Made by a program: the position numbers and the translations under genes
The notes under the pieces: model-generated
Databases searched by the model: none
Seen by the model: the letters and a program-made list of their open reading frames with translations, nothing else
Told to the model about the DNA's origin: nothing
Shown: in pieces, positions 32,702-44,430 of the stretch
How positions within the stretch are numbered: position 1 is the stretch's first letter
Layout of the letters: each line of letters starts with the position of its first letter
From: Cytospora piceicola
Taxonomy: Eukaryota > Ascomycota > Sordariomycetes > Diaporthales > Cytosporaceae
DNA length: 64,000 bases
Reading direction: 5' to 3'
NCBI GenBank assembly: GCA_023375675.1
Contig: JALQBC010000052.1
Span: forward strand, 124,960 to 188,959

Positions 32702-33610
32702 ATGGGTGGGACAGTGGTCGTATATGAGACGGAACACCCACCACCTCTGGTCCCCATAGTTGGGAATGCAGGCGAGCAAGCGGCTCAGGGCCCGGAAACC
32801 TCACCCGAGCCGCACAGAACCAATGAATCTGAGGAGGAGACTGTTAGGAATAGGGGTGAGTTGGCTACGGTCGACACCCGAGGTGGTGGCATTGGTCGTC
32901 GCTTGCGGAGGCTGTTTGGTTTGCGATCGCCATCACCAACAAGCGACGATATCGGGTCATCTGACACCCCAAGCGACCTGAGAGAGAGTAGGAGACGACA
33001 TTTGCCGAGGGATCCGGGGCACCATCAGAGACGGCGACACCGTAGGAGAAGCAGTGGAAGCAGCAGTGAATCGGCCGATTCCCGCAGGCGTAGGAGAAGA
33101 CGGCTATCCGAGCCTCATAGCAGGCACCGTAGTTCCAGACATCCGCAGTCATCCTCAGTGGAGAGATCGCGTAGAGACCTCCGTGGCAACAATGCTCGTT
33201 TTGAAAACAGGAATCCACGGAGGCGTGCCAGCGAAGGGGGGACTACGAGACACACGAGGGGTGCTGGCCACAGGGCGAGCCACCATGGCACGGGAAGAAC
33301 AGAATCGATTCGGTTTTTGCGTGACAGAGGAAGACATACGCGACATGCCGAAGCCGTTCAGGACAGCCTTGGTAGTAGACCCCATACCAGACCCCGACGA
33401 AGTCGAATGCCGCATACATCGCCTCGGCAATCGCGTGATACCTCGCCCGTGCCTCTGTCCGTGGCGGCACCAGGTCAAAGAGCAGGACCACCGAATTATG
33501 ATGAAATGTCCGAAGATGAACTGTTCAGCGTGATCCTTGCAGAGGAGCGAGCCATGGATCCATTTCTCGTGGATATGGATGCTAGAAGGACGCGGGGTGA
33601 GGATGTATAG
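32702..33610 (+). CDS. hypothetical Arg/Ser-rich low-complexity protein
   Basis: An uninterrupted frame of 302 residues from the ATG at 32702 (MGGTVVVYETEHPPPLVP); an upstream in-frame ATG at 32606 would add 32 Arg/His-rich residues. Residues about 70-270 are dominated by Arg, Ser and His (for example RRRHRRRSSGSSSES and SRRRRRRRLSEPHSRHR), like the RS tracts of RNA-binding or nuclear proteins. The C-terminal tail changes to an acidic helical segment (YDEMSEDELFSVILAEERAM) that is probably a short interaction motif. No globular domain is visible. The low-complexity frame also opens the other frames, so the protein reading depends on the conserved-looking ends. Function unknown. Confidence 0.55.
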   Translation: MGGTVVVYETEHPPPLVPIVGNAGEQAAQGPETSPEPHRTNESEEETVRNRGELATVDTRGGGIGRRLRRLFGLRSPSPTSDDIGSSDTPSDLRESRRRHLPRDPGHHQRRRHRRRSSGSSSESADSRRRRRRRLSEPHSRHRSSRHPQSSSVERSRRDLRGNNARFENRNPRRRASEGGTTRHTRGAGHRASHHGTGRTESIRFLRDRGRHTRHAEAVQDSLGSRPHTRPRRSRMPHTSPRQSRDTSPVPLSVAAPGQRAGPPNYDEMSEDELFSVILAEERAMDPFLVDMDARRTRGEDV

Positions 33611-35211
33611 ACTGGGGCTGGCTTGTAGAGAAACTGTGTTTCAAGAGAGCTACGTGATTTCAGAGTCTGTTGGTAATTAGATAAAGTAGACTAGTCTATC
33701 CAAGTACATACTTAAGTATAAAGTTATATGCTTGAGGGAAATGTTGACCCTTATCAACAGTGTCCATTCCTTTCAAGAGTCACCTCATATCAATCTCTCG
33801 TAGTGAAGCCCGGGACATATCTCATTTGGAAGCAGTCACCCCGCGGTCTTTCCAAACAACGAACTGATCAAATGTACCCACATCGAACCGATATGACACG
33901 AGTTGTAACAGACTCCCTAACCTGCTACCTCTATGGCGAGCATCTCTCGAGCACGTGAGCATGAGCAGTGGCGTATTTCGCTTCGGACTGATGAAAACTC
34001 CCCCTACAAAACAACGCAGACAGCCCAATTACCACACAACAAGTCTTGGTCGGCTGGGTGACAATGAATAAAAGAACCCTGGAGTTCAGCTCTCATTGAA
34101 TACAAGAGAGGCTATATAGGCACAGAGGTCATGGTAGGTAGCCATCATGTGCTTTACAATGGCTGTTATTCGATGTCTATCTCAGACTTTCACTGTGAGA
34201 TTCAAAACGGTCCGGTGCATGGTTGTGAACGTAGTCCCCGTGATGACGATCTTTTTGACCAAGTCCTCATCGGTGGTGAGGCTAGTTCTCAAAGGTTTCT
34301 TATACGTGGGAGACGGTTTGAGACCGGGAAAGCGAGTGTGCAAGATTTCCAAGCTCCCGGAGGAGCTGTTGGCGATGGGTGTCGGGGCATGACCATTTTT
34401 TACCATGTACTGAAACGGCAGAAGAGACACAGACGATCTGGGTTACATGAAGGATCGTGAACGATATGCACAATGCTGTAAAGAGGACTATAAGTATCCG
34501 CAGGGCTATACCCGGACAATTTGAAAGCTTTCCGGGCTCGCTCTTGCCGGGAAGGAAAAAGGACGGAAATGAGGATAAATAGACATAGGCGCAGGAACAC
34601 CCGAAGATCAACTACGAGGACTCGCCTGGGCGGGGACGAATAATGTGATGCCATATCTGGTCATGCCGGAGTCTCAGCCGGCGCTCCCAGGCATAGGGGA
34701 TGAGTAAGGATGATCCACGCCTACATGTCACCGATGCTCGTGGATCATCGCTCGTTCATGTCATAAATAATGTCTTCCAAGGTTGTTTTTGATTTGCCAT
34801 AGCTACCACACGAGAAATTGCAATCACCCATTAATCAGACCCCCATCGGCCCCGGGGGACACCCCCTGGCCCCTATCAGACTTAGTCCTCCATAAGCTTC
34901 ATTACCAAGTACCGGACTTGGGTGGGATGACGATCGAATTGAAGCAAAAGTACTGAGAAGATAATACAGCAAACCGGACCGGACCCTCCTGGTATCTTTG
35001 ACTGCTCCTTGCTCCGCCGCCAAGGGTGAATTGCCGGTCCACAGGTACAACGCCCCACCCCCCCCCCTTCCCCGCGCTTCAATTCTAATTGTAGTTGTAA
35101 AAATATGATGAGGGTAACAATGCCAGAAGTCTAGAGCAAATACACATTAAGGTTATTCTCCCGGCAGCAATGATACCTCAGGATCGTGCCCGTTGCCTCA
35201 ACTGCCAAGAC
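33611..35211. other. intergenic stretch
   Basis: 1.6 kb without a supported gene. Open frames at 34131-34654 overlap on both strands. TACTTAAGTA palindrome at 33709-33718. A C-rich run lies near 35054-35066. Confidence 0.45.
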
Positions 35212-36630
35212 TTATGCGCCGCCGGCAATTTCTTTCTCCGCAACCACTGGAGGTGTCGAGGGCGACGACACCGTTGCCTTCGGCTTCTCTGCAATAAGAC
35301 GGTAACTCGTAGTGATGAGCCTCATCTCGTCCATCTTCACAAAGGCCTTGCCATCCAAACACAAGCGGTCGATCAGCTTCTTGAAATGCGACGGAAGGAC
35401 ATGAAGTCTGACCAGGCCGTTGATGACCTGCCTCATGGATCGGAAATATAGGTCAACCTTGTCGATGAGCGGGCTTTGTAGGCCGTCTGTGTCGACGCTT
35501 GCATTGTCCGAGGTGGTCACTGTGAACCCGGCGTCGGTGAGTGCGTGTTCGAAGGACGCGGGAGTAGGTGTCCCGACGGCACCGATGAGTGGCTTCACAC
35601 GACGCATGAGCTCTGCATGTTGTGGGTTATTGTCGTCGTAGGCAGGGTACTTGACCCAGTCCAGAGAAGAAAAGCGAGCACCAGGTTTGAGGACTCGGTA
35701 GATCTCCTTGAACAAGGCAGGGTGGTCCTTGGCGAGACTGAAAGCCTGGATGTTGTAAAAAGCATCGAAGCTCTCGTCCTCAAACGGCAGTGGCAGGTCG
35801 TTGAAATCCTTAACAACAAATTGGTTGTCGAAGCCCAAGTCATCGTTGAAGGTTTGTGCCTGAGCGACTGAGTTGGGATCAATGTTGAGACCGGTAACAT
35901 GAACACCTGCGTACTTGGCCATGTGGGCGGCGACGCGACCCCGTCCACACCCCAGGTCAAGGACCTTCATGCCAGGCTTGAGACCGAGATCCCTTGCGAT
36001 TGACTCCTCATACAGCAGCTGGTTGTCTCTCACAGAGACCTTCATGTCCACGGCGGGAGGAATGTACATCTTCTCGACTTCACCCAGGGCGCAGAGATGG
36101 TTGAGGACGCCGTAATAGGACTTGAGGCAGTCACCGACCTTCTCCTGGTAGTTGGGGCCGAGAGTCTCAATCATCTGGGCCTCATCTTCCCAGTCCAGGT
36201 TGTAGATGACATAGGAAGCCATGAAGTCATCCACTTGTTTTGGGGTCAAGTTGCACAGGTACTTGAAGGACTTGGCGAAAGTCTTGACGCGACTTGTCGA
36301 GACGGAGCGATCGGGATCGGCATCGGCAGCAAGGTCCTCGGTCCCGGTCTTGGCCAGCTTGCTATTCCGGCGGAAGGACCTGAGCCTCTTGGACCTGGTG
36401 TCTCGAGGAGCCTGTGTTGCATCTGAAGACAACTCCTTTCCAACTGCGTCTACACGTGGAACATGTTGGGTCTCCCGCTCAGTCAGGGTCTCACTGGACC
36501 GGCCGCTGTCTGTGAGTCCCGGACTCTCCAGTGGTGCGGGAGTTGCTTGAGGCGAAGCTGTGGCCAGGACCGGCATGTTGGCGGTTGTGACAGGTGTGGG
36601 TGACGTCGATGCTACGGCGACAGTAGCCAT
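35212..36630 (-). CDS. SAM methyltransferase, sterol 24-C-methyltransferase (Erg6)-like
   Basis: Single exon, 472 residues. Residues 1-110 are Ala/Pro/Ser/Thr-rich and low in structure, absent from canonical Erg6 (about 380 residues). The catalytic part has MKVLDLGCGRGRVAAHMA (motif I, about 221-238), VTGLNIDPNSVAQAQ, FVVKDFNDLPLPFEDESFD and ALFKEIYRVLKPGARF, the usual class I methyltransferase order, with an Erg6-like lead-in (YEESIARDLGLKPG) and a C-terminal substrate-side segment beginning ADRTL-like helices (KVDLYFRSMRQVINGLVRLH). It could methylate a sterol or a related triterpenoid or fatty acid. Because the sterol-binding YEYGWG segment of true Erg6 is not seen, it may be a diverged paralogue rather than the ergosterol pathway enzyme itself. 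Start ATG at 36630; MPVLATAS at residue 19 is an alternative. Confidence 0.8.
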   Translation of the reverse strand: MATVAVASTSPTPVTTANMPVLATASPQATPAPLESPGLTDSGRSSETLTERETQHVPRVDAVGKELSSDATQAPRDTRSKRLRSFRRNSKLAKTGTEDLAADADPDRSVSTSRVKTFAKSFKYLCNLTPKQVDDFMASYVIYNLDWEDEAQMIETLGPNYQEKVGDCLKSYYGVLNHLCALGEVEKMYIPPAVDMKVSVRDNQLLYEESIARDLGLKPGMKVLDLGCGRGRVAAHMAKYAGVHVTGLNIDPNSVAQAQTFNDDLGFDNQFVVKDFNDLPLPFEDESFDAFYNIQAFSLAKDHPALFKEIYRVLKPGARFSSLDWVKYPAYDDNNPQHAELMRRVKPLIGAVGTPTPASFEHALTDAGFTVTTSDNASVDTDGLQSPLIDKVDLYFRSMRQVINGLVRLHVLPSHFKKLIDRLCLDGKAFVKMDEMRLITTSYRLIAEKPKATVSSPSTPPVVAEKEIAGGA

Positions 36631-37268
36631 GTTTCGTCCAATGGAACAGGAAGGCCTGATCCTTATTATGGTTGGGAATGAGAGGAACGTGAGGGAATGC
36701 TAAGAAGGGAGAGATGAGAGACGGTGTGGAACCAAGTCGTCTCTCAGGGGTGCGGACTGATCCAGGCTTATCCTTGAAGATCTAGACCGGTGAGGCTGTT
36801 GTAGTGACTGCCGAGGCTCCCCAATGTGACTAAACAAGAAGAATCCAACTGTGTTCAGGACTGGATATGCTAGACTGTCTGCCGTGTTGACAGATGGAGA
36901 CGCGTCCTGTAGGAGGGAGGGAGTAGGGACCGGGGCGCGTCAAGCTAGACTTGAAGGTGTCGTAGGAAGGAGTAGAGTGGTATGTAGCAGAGTAGCAGTA
37001 GTGGTTGGAGGTAGGAAGAGGTGTATGAGTCTCCGTACTGTGTAGAGTCTCGATGACTGGCAGTCACAAGATGATCGGGATAGAGAGTGTCTCGACTTTA
37101 CAAGTAGACAAACAAACAAGACAAGTCGAGTAAAGGAGGAAAAGGTGTGACGGGAGTGGATGGGATTCGACAAAAGGTCATGCCACTTTCGTTTTTCTCA
37201 GTACGGAGTACGGGGAGGGGGAAAGTACGGGGATTGTATTTGGCGGGGCGGAGAGACGTGCCCAGATT

Positions 37269-37311
37269 GTGTGCGTGTGTGTGCGTGTGAGAGAGAGTGT
37301 GTGTGTGTGTC
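37269..37311. repeat. GT/GA microsatellite
   Basis: Alternating GT with GC and GA interruptions over about 43 bp (GTGCGTGTGTGTGCGTGTGA then GAGAGAGTGTGTGTGTGT). Confidence 0.9.
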
Positions 37312-38027
37312 TCAAGGTTTGATATGCGATGGAGAAGGAGGAACTTGGCGAATACTCGGGCCAAGGTACCGTATTTATTTCGACGATCAATCACCGGAAA
37401 ACCCCATGCACCCAGCCGTATGTATGTGACAGTCTACCCAAGTAGTTTTTTAGTTCTGCAAGAGAGGCACGAGAGAGGCACGAGAGGCACGAAAGGCCGG
37501 AGCGGATTCGCGGAGATTTTAGATGAGTGAAAGGGCGAGCAAGCGAGGATGGGAAGAAAACTGACTGGTAGGCAGGTACCGTTGACCTCTCGGGTGCCTA
37601 TGTGTTATTCCCAGGTGCCATAGCAACCTGGGTAGGAGAGCATGTACCCAGATACTTGAGGAGGTAGGTACCTGGTACTAAGTAGACAGGTAACGAACGG
37701 AGAGGGAACCCCGGGAATACTAGAACACCTGCACCTGTAATTGTACCTGTACACATATGAAATGCCTGCACTCGACAGTCGTACTTGCACTTTGCAAGGT
37801 CGGCTTCGGCGAGTGACTAATCGCTTTCCGTTACAAACAAGGGAGGAAAAAGGCAGGAATGGGGTACCTAGGTACGTACTTGCGGAGGTAACGGAAGGGG
37901 CGTACCTTACGGACGAGATTGACACGGGCAAAGGGCGCGGAAGGGGGGAGAAAAAACAACAACAACAAAGCAACCTGCAGTCTATCAACCGTCGTTGAGT
38001 GCATCCATGTATTACCAAGGTACCCAC

Positions 38028-38105
38028 GTAGATACCTAGGTACGTACCTATATCATTATGATACAGATACATAACAACTACCTAGGTACCTAGGTACCTA
38101 CCAAG
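38028..38105. repeat. cluster of TACCTAGGTA palindromes
   Basis: Three exact copies of the 10-bp palindrome TACCTAGGTA (38033-38042, 38079-38088, 38087-38096) with GGTACGTACC and GGTACC around them. The last two overlap and extend into TACCTACC. Such stretches could fold as hairpins in single strands. Confidence 0.9.
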
Positions 38106-38584
38106 GTTGGTATACATACGTACCGTACTGCACACGTGCAAGATAAAACGTGGCAGTGTGGGGGAGAGGAGTAATTAATTGATGATCGACTGACTGGACG
38201 GACGCATTGGCAGCAAGCAGGCAGCAAGCAGATTGGAGGGTTGGAGGGTTGGCAGCTCTTGTTGTCAAGTCAAAATTTCCACTGTCGTTATTTCTCGGGT
38301 GTTGTTGCTTCATTCACCAATTCACAAGAAAAAGAATCTTGTTATTTGCAGTCGTCCGGGAGCTTCGGGTTGGCCAACGGGCGTTTTTAGCGGGGCGCCT
38401 TCTGAAGATCCCGCCGTTAACGGCCCCACCTGTCCACCGTCGCGACAACCTGCCAGGCCTGCCAGCAGCACCTGCCAGAGTGCAGTGCCGGCACGCCAGT
38501 GTCAGTGCAAGTGTCAGTGCAAGTGCAAGCAAATGCCAGCTTCTGGTATCATTCCGCTGCCATCAACATCCCATCAAATCCCGT

Positions 38585-38622
38585 CCACCCATCCACCCAT
38601 CCACCCATCCATCCTTCCATCC
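38585..38622. repeat. ATCCACCC tandem repeat
   Basis: 8-bp unit ATCCACCC repeated and decaying into ATCC units. Confidence 0.85.
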
Positions 38623-40500
38623 TTTGCTCACCCAACCTGCAAGCCACCTGAGCAGGGCAGCCTTCTTGCCTCTAGTTCTCACAGGAAGGAGTGATATTTG
38701 GTCTGATATGGCAGACCGGGTCATCCCCGGGTGCGTCCGGGAGAAAAGCCGGAAGGGAGAAGCGGAATTACAGCAGACTTTTCATACTTGGTAGCTTGTC
38801 GGTCTACACTATTGTATACCTAGGTCTACTAACTACTATGGATCAATTCTGATTTTCGCAAATCAGATTTTTTCTTTTGGTTTTTTCCTCTTTTTTTTCT
38901 CTCTCTCTTCTTTTCTTCTCTCTCTCTTTAATCTCAGATAGGTACGTATTAGGTACAAATCTCGTGATTTTTTCTCTCTTCTTTTTTCCCTTTTATTATT
39001 AACCCACCGCCAGAGATTGCCGTTTGGGTGTCTCGACCTTCTTTCTGCAGGGTTCATGCATGATATCATGTTTCCGGGGCTGCCGGACGTCAGATCGGAG
39101 CAACCATGTAACATTACGGTAGTGTAAACAACGGGGCGGACAGTGGACTGCCGACTGTTATTGTTTTCTCATCATCCGTCTCTCATCTAACAGTCACCAT
39201 CGCCCATCCATGCCAGTCTGCCAGTCTGCCAGCCTGCCAGTCTGCCATTCACCATTTTCTGTCTTAGTGCCCCCCTGCTTTGTAATCAGTATTCCGGATG
39301 GCTCGTGTAAATACTTAGTTAGGTATGTACCACAGTACTGCCCAGATGTATTGCATGCAGGCGTATAAGAACACAAACAAATCACAAACCACCAACCACC
39401 AATCACCACTTGTCACCGGTCACCATTTGTGGCCACCCTTTTTACCTTTTGAGTTTCGCCTCGATGCACGCACCTGGCTGAATCCAAAATCGTCGTCATA
39501 CAAAAATATCCCCCTCTGTACCATCCTCCTCCATCTATCGTCTACTACGGTACATGGGTACGTAGCGACGTGCATGTGACTGGGCAGGTCATATGTAACT
39601 TTGTGACGGCCATCTAGCCTTTCAGCAAACATCTACGGTATTGTACAGTACAGTACATACAGTACATACAATACAGTACATTAGGATGTGTGAGATGGCC
39701 AAGCAGCCAAAGTGACCTCCTGAGTAAATGGTGATCAACCCCAACCTTGGAACACACACAACATATATGGGCTGATGCTGATGGGCAGACCTTGGCCAAT
39801 CCTGCGGGGACGATCACCCCAGATGATCTCGCCAGGTTCTACCACGGGCAAATCTGTATACGTACACGCTGAATGGGGTACAGATCACCTACGAAACCTG
39901 ATCTACTGTGGTACTCGACCTTGTCGACCTCACCATTACAGAAACCGACCCAGATATCATCTCACTGCCGGGGGCTTATCCTGGACCCGGCGACAGGGTA
40001 TGTCGTGAACCTTGTTGTTTTCCCAATGAAAAACCGGTCAAAACTGACACTGTTCTTTTTGCTCTCAATATTCCGATATTGACATCTGGATTATTATTAG
40101 ATTACGTTCTTCAAGAGTTTAACGCTGAAGATTATAGACCCTCATCAAGTCAGTCCAAGTGCGTCATCGTCAGTGGACGTTGGACTCGTATGCGGCTCCA
40201 CCGGGTCAGATCACTTTAAAGTTTTAAGCTTTCAGGGTTCCCAGCTAATGCCCCCTGATCTTCGCTTCGCCTTGACCTACTGTGTATATGACCACCCGGG
40301 ACATGTCATCAACGTCCACCGGCCAGCCGGCACGCATCTTGATGCCATGGAGCTAAGCCACGGGTAAGCACGAGTGGGACAAGTCGCGAGACACAACACT
40401 GCTGGGCATTATTTAACCCTCCGCTATTGGTACCTCCCTACTTCATATCGAACCATGCCACACCTCAAGCGTGTACCTTGGTATCCAGGAGATCAAGACA

Positions 40501-40525
40501 CCCTTCCCTTCCCTTCCCTTCCCTT
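40501..40525. repeat. CCCTT tandem repeat, five copies
   Basis: Five perfect CCCTT units, a purely pyrimidine tract. Confidence 0.9.
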
Positions 40526-42081
40526 CCTCCATCTTCACTCTCCTCCAATGCAATCTGTAGTATCGGTCTTCTTTCACTTGGGTGTCATGGCTGAGGAGTT
40601 CCATATCTGAAGACCATACTGGTACACAGTAATACCTGGGCATGTACCAGTTAACAAGCGTCCACGATATGATACTCAAGTATGATGCCGAAGGTTTCCA
40701 CTCTGTTATCAGTGACCAAGACGACCCTGATGTTTCATCCAGCCAACCTTATCAGTTCCTATTTATATAGCCTCAGTACCACGGTACCTGCATACTAGTG
40801 TAGGTATCAACGAAGTTGACAACCTCGAAAATGTGTGGTGGCAGCTTCACTCCCATGTGGACCTCGGGACCTCAACCAGAACCCACACGGATCGATCTTG
40901 CATGATCTCTACATCTGCCTCAGGTCAAGCCTGGACAGGTACCTCACAGATACATACTTCCAAGTACCGCCCTCAGCCCCAGAGCCAACAGGCCCGCCCG
41001 CGTGCCAAAGATCCCGACCGGCAGATGCTCGCCTGCGCACTCCAGGGCGTACACGGGGTATTACGTAGACCTCCCTCCCTGCGGAGCCCTAGGGTCAAGA
41101 ATCAGCTCTGGTCTCAGTCAGAAGTACCAGCCTCGCCTCTGCAAGAACCTTCCTGTTGACTAAGACCGTCTGCTGGAAGCAGTGGCGGCAACTTCCAAGT
41201 ACATCCTTCAACTTTCACCTGTCATAAGTCTGCGATCCTGCTGTTTCCTTGGACTTCTGACGGAGCTAATAAGTATGGATGTATTCTCGGGGATCGTTGT
41301 CTGCTAGTACTATCTCCTATTGCCGAAATATTTCCCCCGCCTAATATTGCGTCCAGTACTTCTAGTGCTTGTCGTAAGTGCATTGTATTATTAGAGATCA
41401 CTTTCCCCGGGAAATCTCTCTTCCGTCCAAGCCAAAAGCTATGGTATCAGGAGATGGACTATAGTATCACGACACCACCTCAGGGCTTTGGTAGACAACC
41501 TTGTCGTTCGGAAACGCATTACTATCCCACAAGACGACCGGTTCATACATCAATGTTGCCCCTTGCACATCCTGTTGACTCCAGATATTTGCAGTCACTG
41601 GCAGCAGGGAAAACCATTATCCTTCAAGGTAGTTCATGCTCAACAGTAGACGTACCAGTTCACTTGGAAATATTAACAGAAGCTTGCAGTGTACGGAAAG
41701 CAAATGCATTTTCAATCGGGAGACTATCAACATTTGTCCTACTTGGATCGGACTTCGAACTTGCTTCCTGGAACCCTTCGTCCTCAGGCTTCGTAATACA
41801 CCCTAACCACAAAACCCGACTCCGCCATGCCACAAAACAGGCTTTTGCACCCAAGGTCAAGCCATGCACACCAAATTTTGATCGAACGCCGGGAATGCCG
41901 TCGTCGATACATCGTACACATATGACCTTGCTTTCCTTCTTACTTCTGAACACCTTCCTCCATCCTTCCTGACAGGCTCCCAGCTACCAGTTGAAGCTGG
42001 GTGGTAGACCCCAAGTCACAGCCCAGAACCTGCTTTTTGAGCCGGAAAAGGGTTTGACGCACCTGACACCTAGGAGGTATC

Positions 42082-44430
42082 TCACAGCTTCGCCTTGCCC
42101 ATGGTCAGGTCCTTCCAGTCCTCCCTGGTAAAGGGGACGTAAGCGTCGCCCTTGCCGCCCTGGATCCAGAGGACCTCATCGCCATTGGAAACCTTGTCGG
42201 GATCGACACCCTCGGCCTTGAGGGGAACCTTGTTCTGCTTGTGGTTGCCGGTAGTGAGAGGCTCGTCGACGAGACGGACGAAGACGGGAACCGCGTACTT
42301 GGGCAGTTCGGCTCGGCAGTGTCTGCCACGCACATACGAAATCAGTCAAGGCCCGTCCAAGTAAATCACCACAAACAAAAACACTATACACTTCTGAGGG
42401 CAGGATAAAGCACTTACCGCAAAAAGCCCCCAAAGTCAAAGCGCCGTCGGACAGCCTCGTCAAGGAGCAGCGCCACGGCGCCCGCCCGTCCCTCGTGGCC
42501 GGGGATCTGAACCCCGTAGACAACCGCCTCCACCACGCCAGGGTACGTCCCCAAGACGTCACCAACCTCCGTGGTGGACACGTTCTCCCCCTTCCAGCGG
42601 AAGGTATCGCCCAGCCTGTCGCAGAAGAACCACCGGCCGTCGCCGTCGCGCCGCAGGGCGTCGCCGGTGCGGAAGTACACGTCGCCCTTCGCGAAGACGT
42701 CCCGGGCCATCTTGTCCTCGGTGGCGCCGTCGTTGCGCCAGTACCCGCGGAAGGAGCGGCCGGGCAGCTTGGAGCCCGGGTCGACGCGGACGAGGATCTC
42801 GCCGCCCTCGCTGAGGGGCACGCGCCGCGCGAAGCCCGTGCCGGGCGGGTCGCGGACCAGCTCGCCCGTCTCGGCGTCGGTGGCGACGGCCACGTACTGG
42901 TTCCTCGACAGCAGGCGCTGGATGGCACCGTGGACCCCCAGCGACCTGGCGCTGAAGTCGCCGCGGCAGGGGTTGTTGAGGCCGAACATCATCTCGGTCG
43001 AGTTGTAGAACTCGTGGATCACCTCGATGCCGAAGCGCTCGCGGAAGGGGACCCAGACGTCGCCCCTCAGGCCGTTGCCGAAGATGGTGTGGACCGAGTG
43101 CGTCTTGTCGAGCGGCGAGGGGGGCTGGGCGAGGAGGTACCGGAGGGTCTCGCCGACGTAGATGAAGAAGGTTGCGCGGGACTCGTGGATGTCGAGCCAG
43201 AAGGTACGGGCGGAGAAGCGCGGGGCGATGAGGAGGGCACCGCCAGTCTTGTGGGTAACCGTGTCAGTTGGAGAATGGGAGAAGAGGATAAATAGCAAGA
43301 AGGATGGGGGTGAAGAAAGCAGATGCAATGTTGAAAGTATACGTACCAGGAGTTGCAGGACAGCCGAGAGACCACCAGTGAGATGGTAATAAGGCATACA
43401 ATTGTAGCACCTCTGACCTTCGCCTTGCACGGCACCAAAACCGTGTCTATTCGCCGTCGAAGAGAAGAAGCCCACAAGCATTGGAAAGATGATGGCCTTC
43501 GGAAGGCCGGTGGTACCGCTCGTGTAGGCCAACGCCATGGGCGCATCCATGTTCACAATCTTACGCAGCTCATCTGCGGGTCTCACGGGCTCCAAAGCCA
43601 AGATCTCCTGCCGCACATCACCAAGGCGGAAGATCTGATAACCGCTGGCCTCCAGGTCCGCCTTGACGCCATCCAGCCGGCCCAACATCTCATCATCTCC
43701 ATCGGCGAGGATCAGCTTCGCCTTTGCGATCTCGACACAGTGGACCAGTGCCTTGGACGCAAGGTTGGTGTTGATCAGCGCGGGCGCGGCGCCGATTGCC
43801 ATGAGTCCCATCCAAGCACAGAGCATGTCGGGTGAGTTGATCATGAAGATGGCGACAAGGTCGCCGGGCTTGACGCCCTGGGACAGAAACCATTGGGCGT
43901 ATTGGTGGACGCGGGCGTAGGTCTGGTTGTAGGTGAGACATTCCGTGCGGGACCAGAGAGCCTCAGAAGGGCCTTTGCGTTTGACAGAGTCTTCAAAGTG
44001 GTAGTATATGGAGATACTACCGCTGCTTCCTGTTGGTAATGTCAGACCCGGCAGGGTACATATGCTTTGCTTGTGAAGTGTTTGTCTGCTTGTTGGGGGA
44101 GGGAGCAGAGGGTGTCAATATTTCCACAGGGCAGACAAATCCGCAACTGCAGGTGGAAACCCCCAAGTGCCATGGGATGTCAGGTGAAATGTAGACAGTT
44201 CTTACCGGCTTTCATCAACCCCGCTAAAGCCGACTTGCGGCTCAAGAGAATGTCGATGTCCTGCCGCAGGTGGAGACGAGCGTCGAGGTAGGCGAGTCCT
44301 GCGACGGCGGCAGCAGCTTGACCCACAAGGGCAGGGACTGAAGTCGACAAATATTAGCATTGCTGCCAGTCATGATTATTGTGGAGGTCAAGATCTGGGA
44401 AAGGAATGGCCCACTAGAAGACGCCGGCAT
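42082..44430 (-). CDS. FATP/Fat1-type very-long-chain acyl-CoA synthetase
   Basis: AMP-forming enzyme that activates fatty acids to acyl-CoA, and in the FATP family can couple this to uptake; expected on ER, peroxisome or lipid-droplet membranes. The N-terminal region is hydrophobic (PALVGQAAAAVAGLAYLDAR). The AMP-binding P-loop is LAYTSGTTGLPKA (about residues 216-228), followed by CMPYYHLTGGLSAVLQLL, GNGLRGDVWVPF, EFYNSTE, and the FATP signature YFRTGDALRRDGDGRWFF / DRLGDTFRWKGENVSTTEV. It ends in the C-terminal lid domain (LPKYAVPVFVRL, NKVPLKAEGVDP). Exons: 44430-44415, 44337-44206, 44029-43347, 43247-42418, 42322-42082; 633 residues in phase, close to the family length. The first exon is only 16 nt with a weak donor (GTGGGC), so the N-terminus is the least certain part. 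Confidence 0.9.

Larger units (their letters stand above)
36631..42081. other. 5.4 kb gene-poor, repeat-rich region
   Basis: The longest interval without a convincing gene. It holds GT/GA microsatellite, ATCCACCC and CCCTT arrays, long pyrimidine tracts (38876-39000), TACAGTACA runs (39645-39680) and several exact TACCTAGGTA palindromes (37865, 38033, 38079, 38087). Many short frames occur, the largest being 38207-38794 and 41454-41972, but none has a domain or matched exons. The part next to 36630 should be the promoter and leader of the Erg6-like gene. Confidence 0.5.

Noticed and set aside
38207..38794. 195-codon open frame
   Set aside because: Runs through the ATCCACCC microsatellite and low-complexity repeats; protein is repeat translation with no family signature.
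41454..41972. 172-codon open frame in the gene-poor region
   Set aside because: No domain, no splice partner, overlapped by an antisense frame of similar quality, and composition unlike the genes here.
42495..43295. 266-codon plus-strand frame opposite the acyl-CoA synthetase
   Set aside because: Antisense shadow of the conserved FATP signature region.
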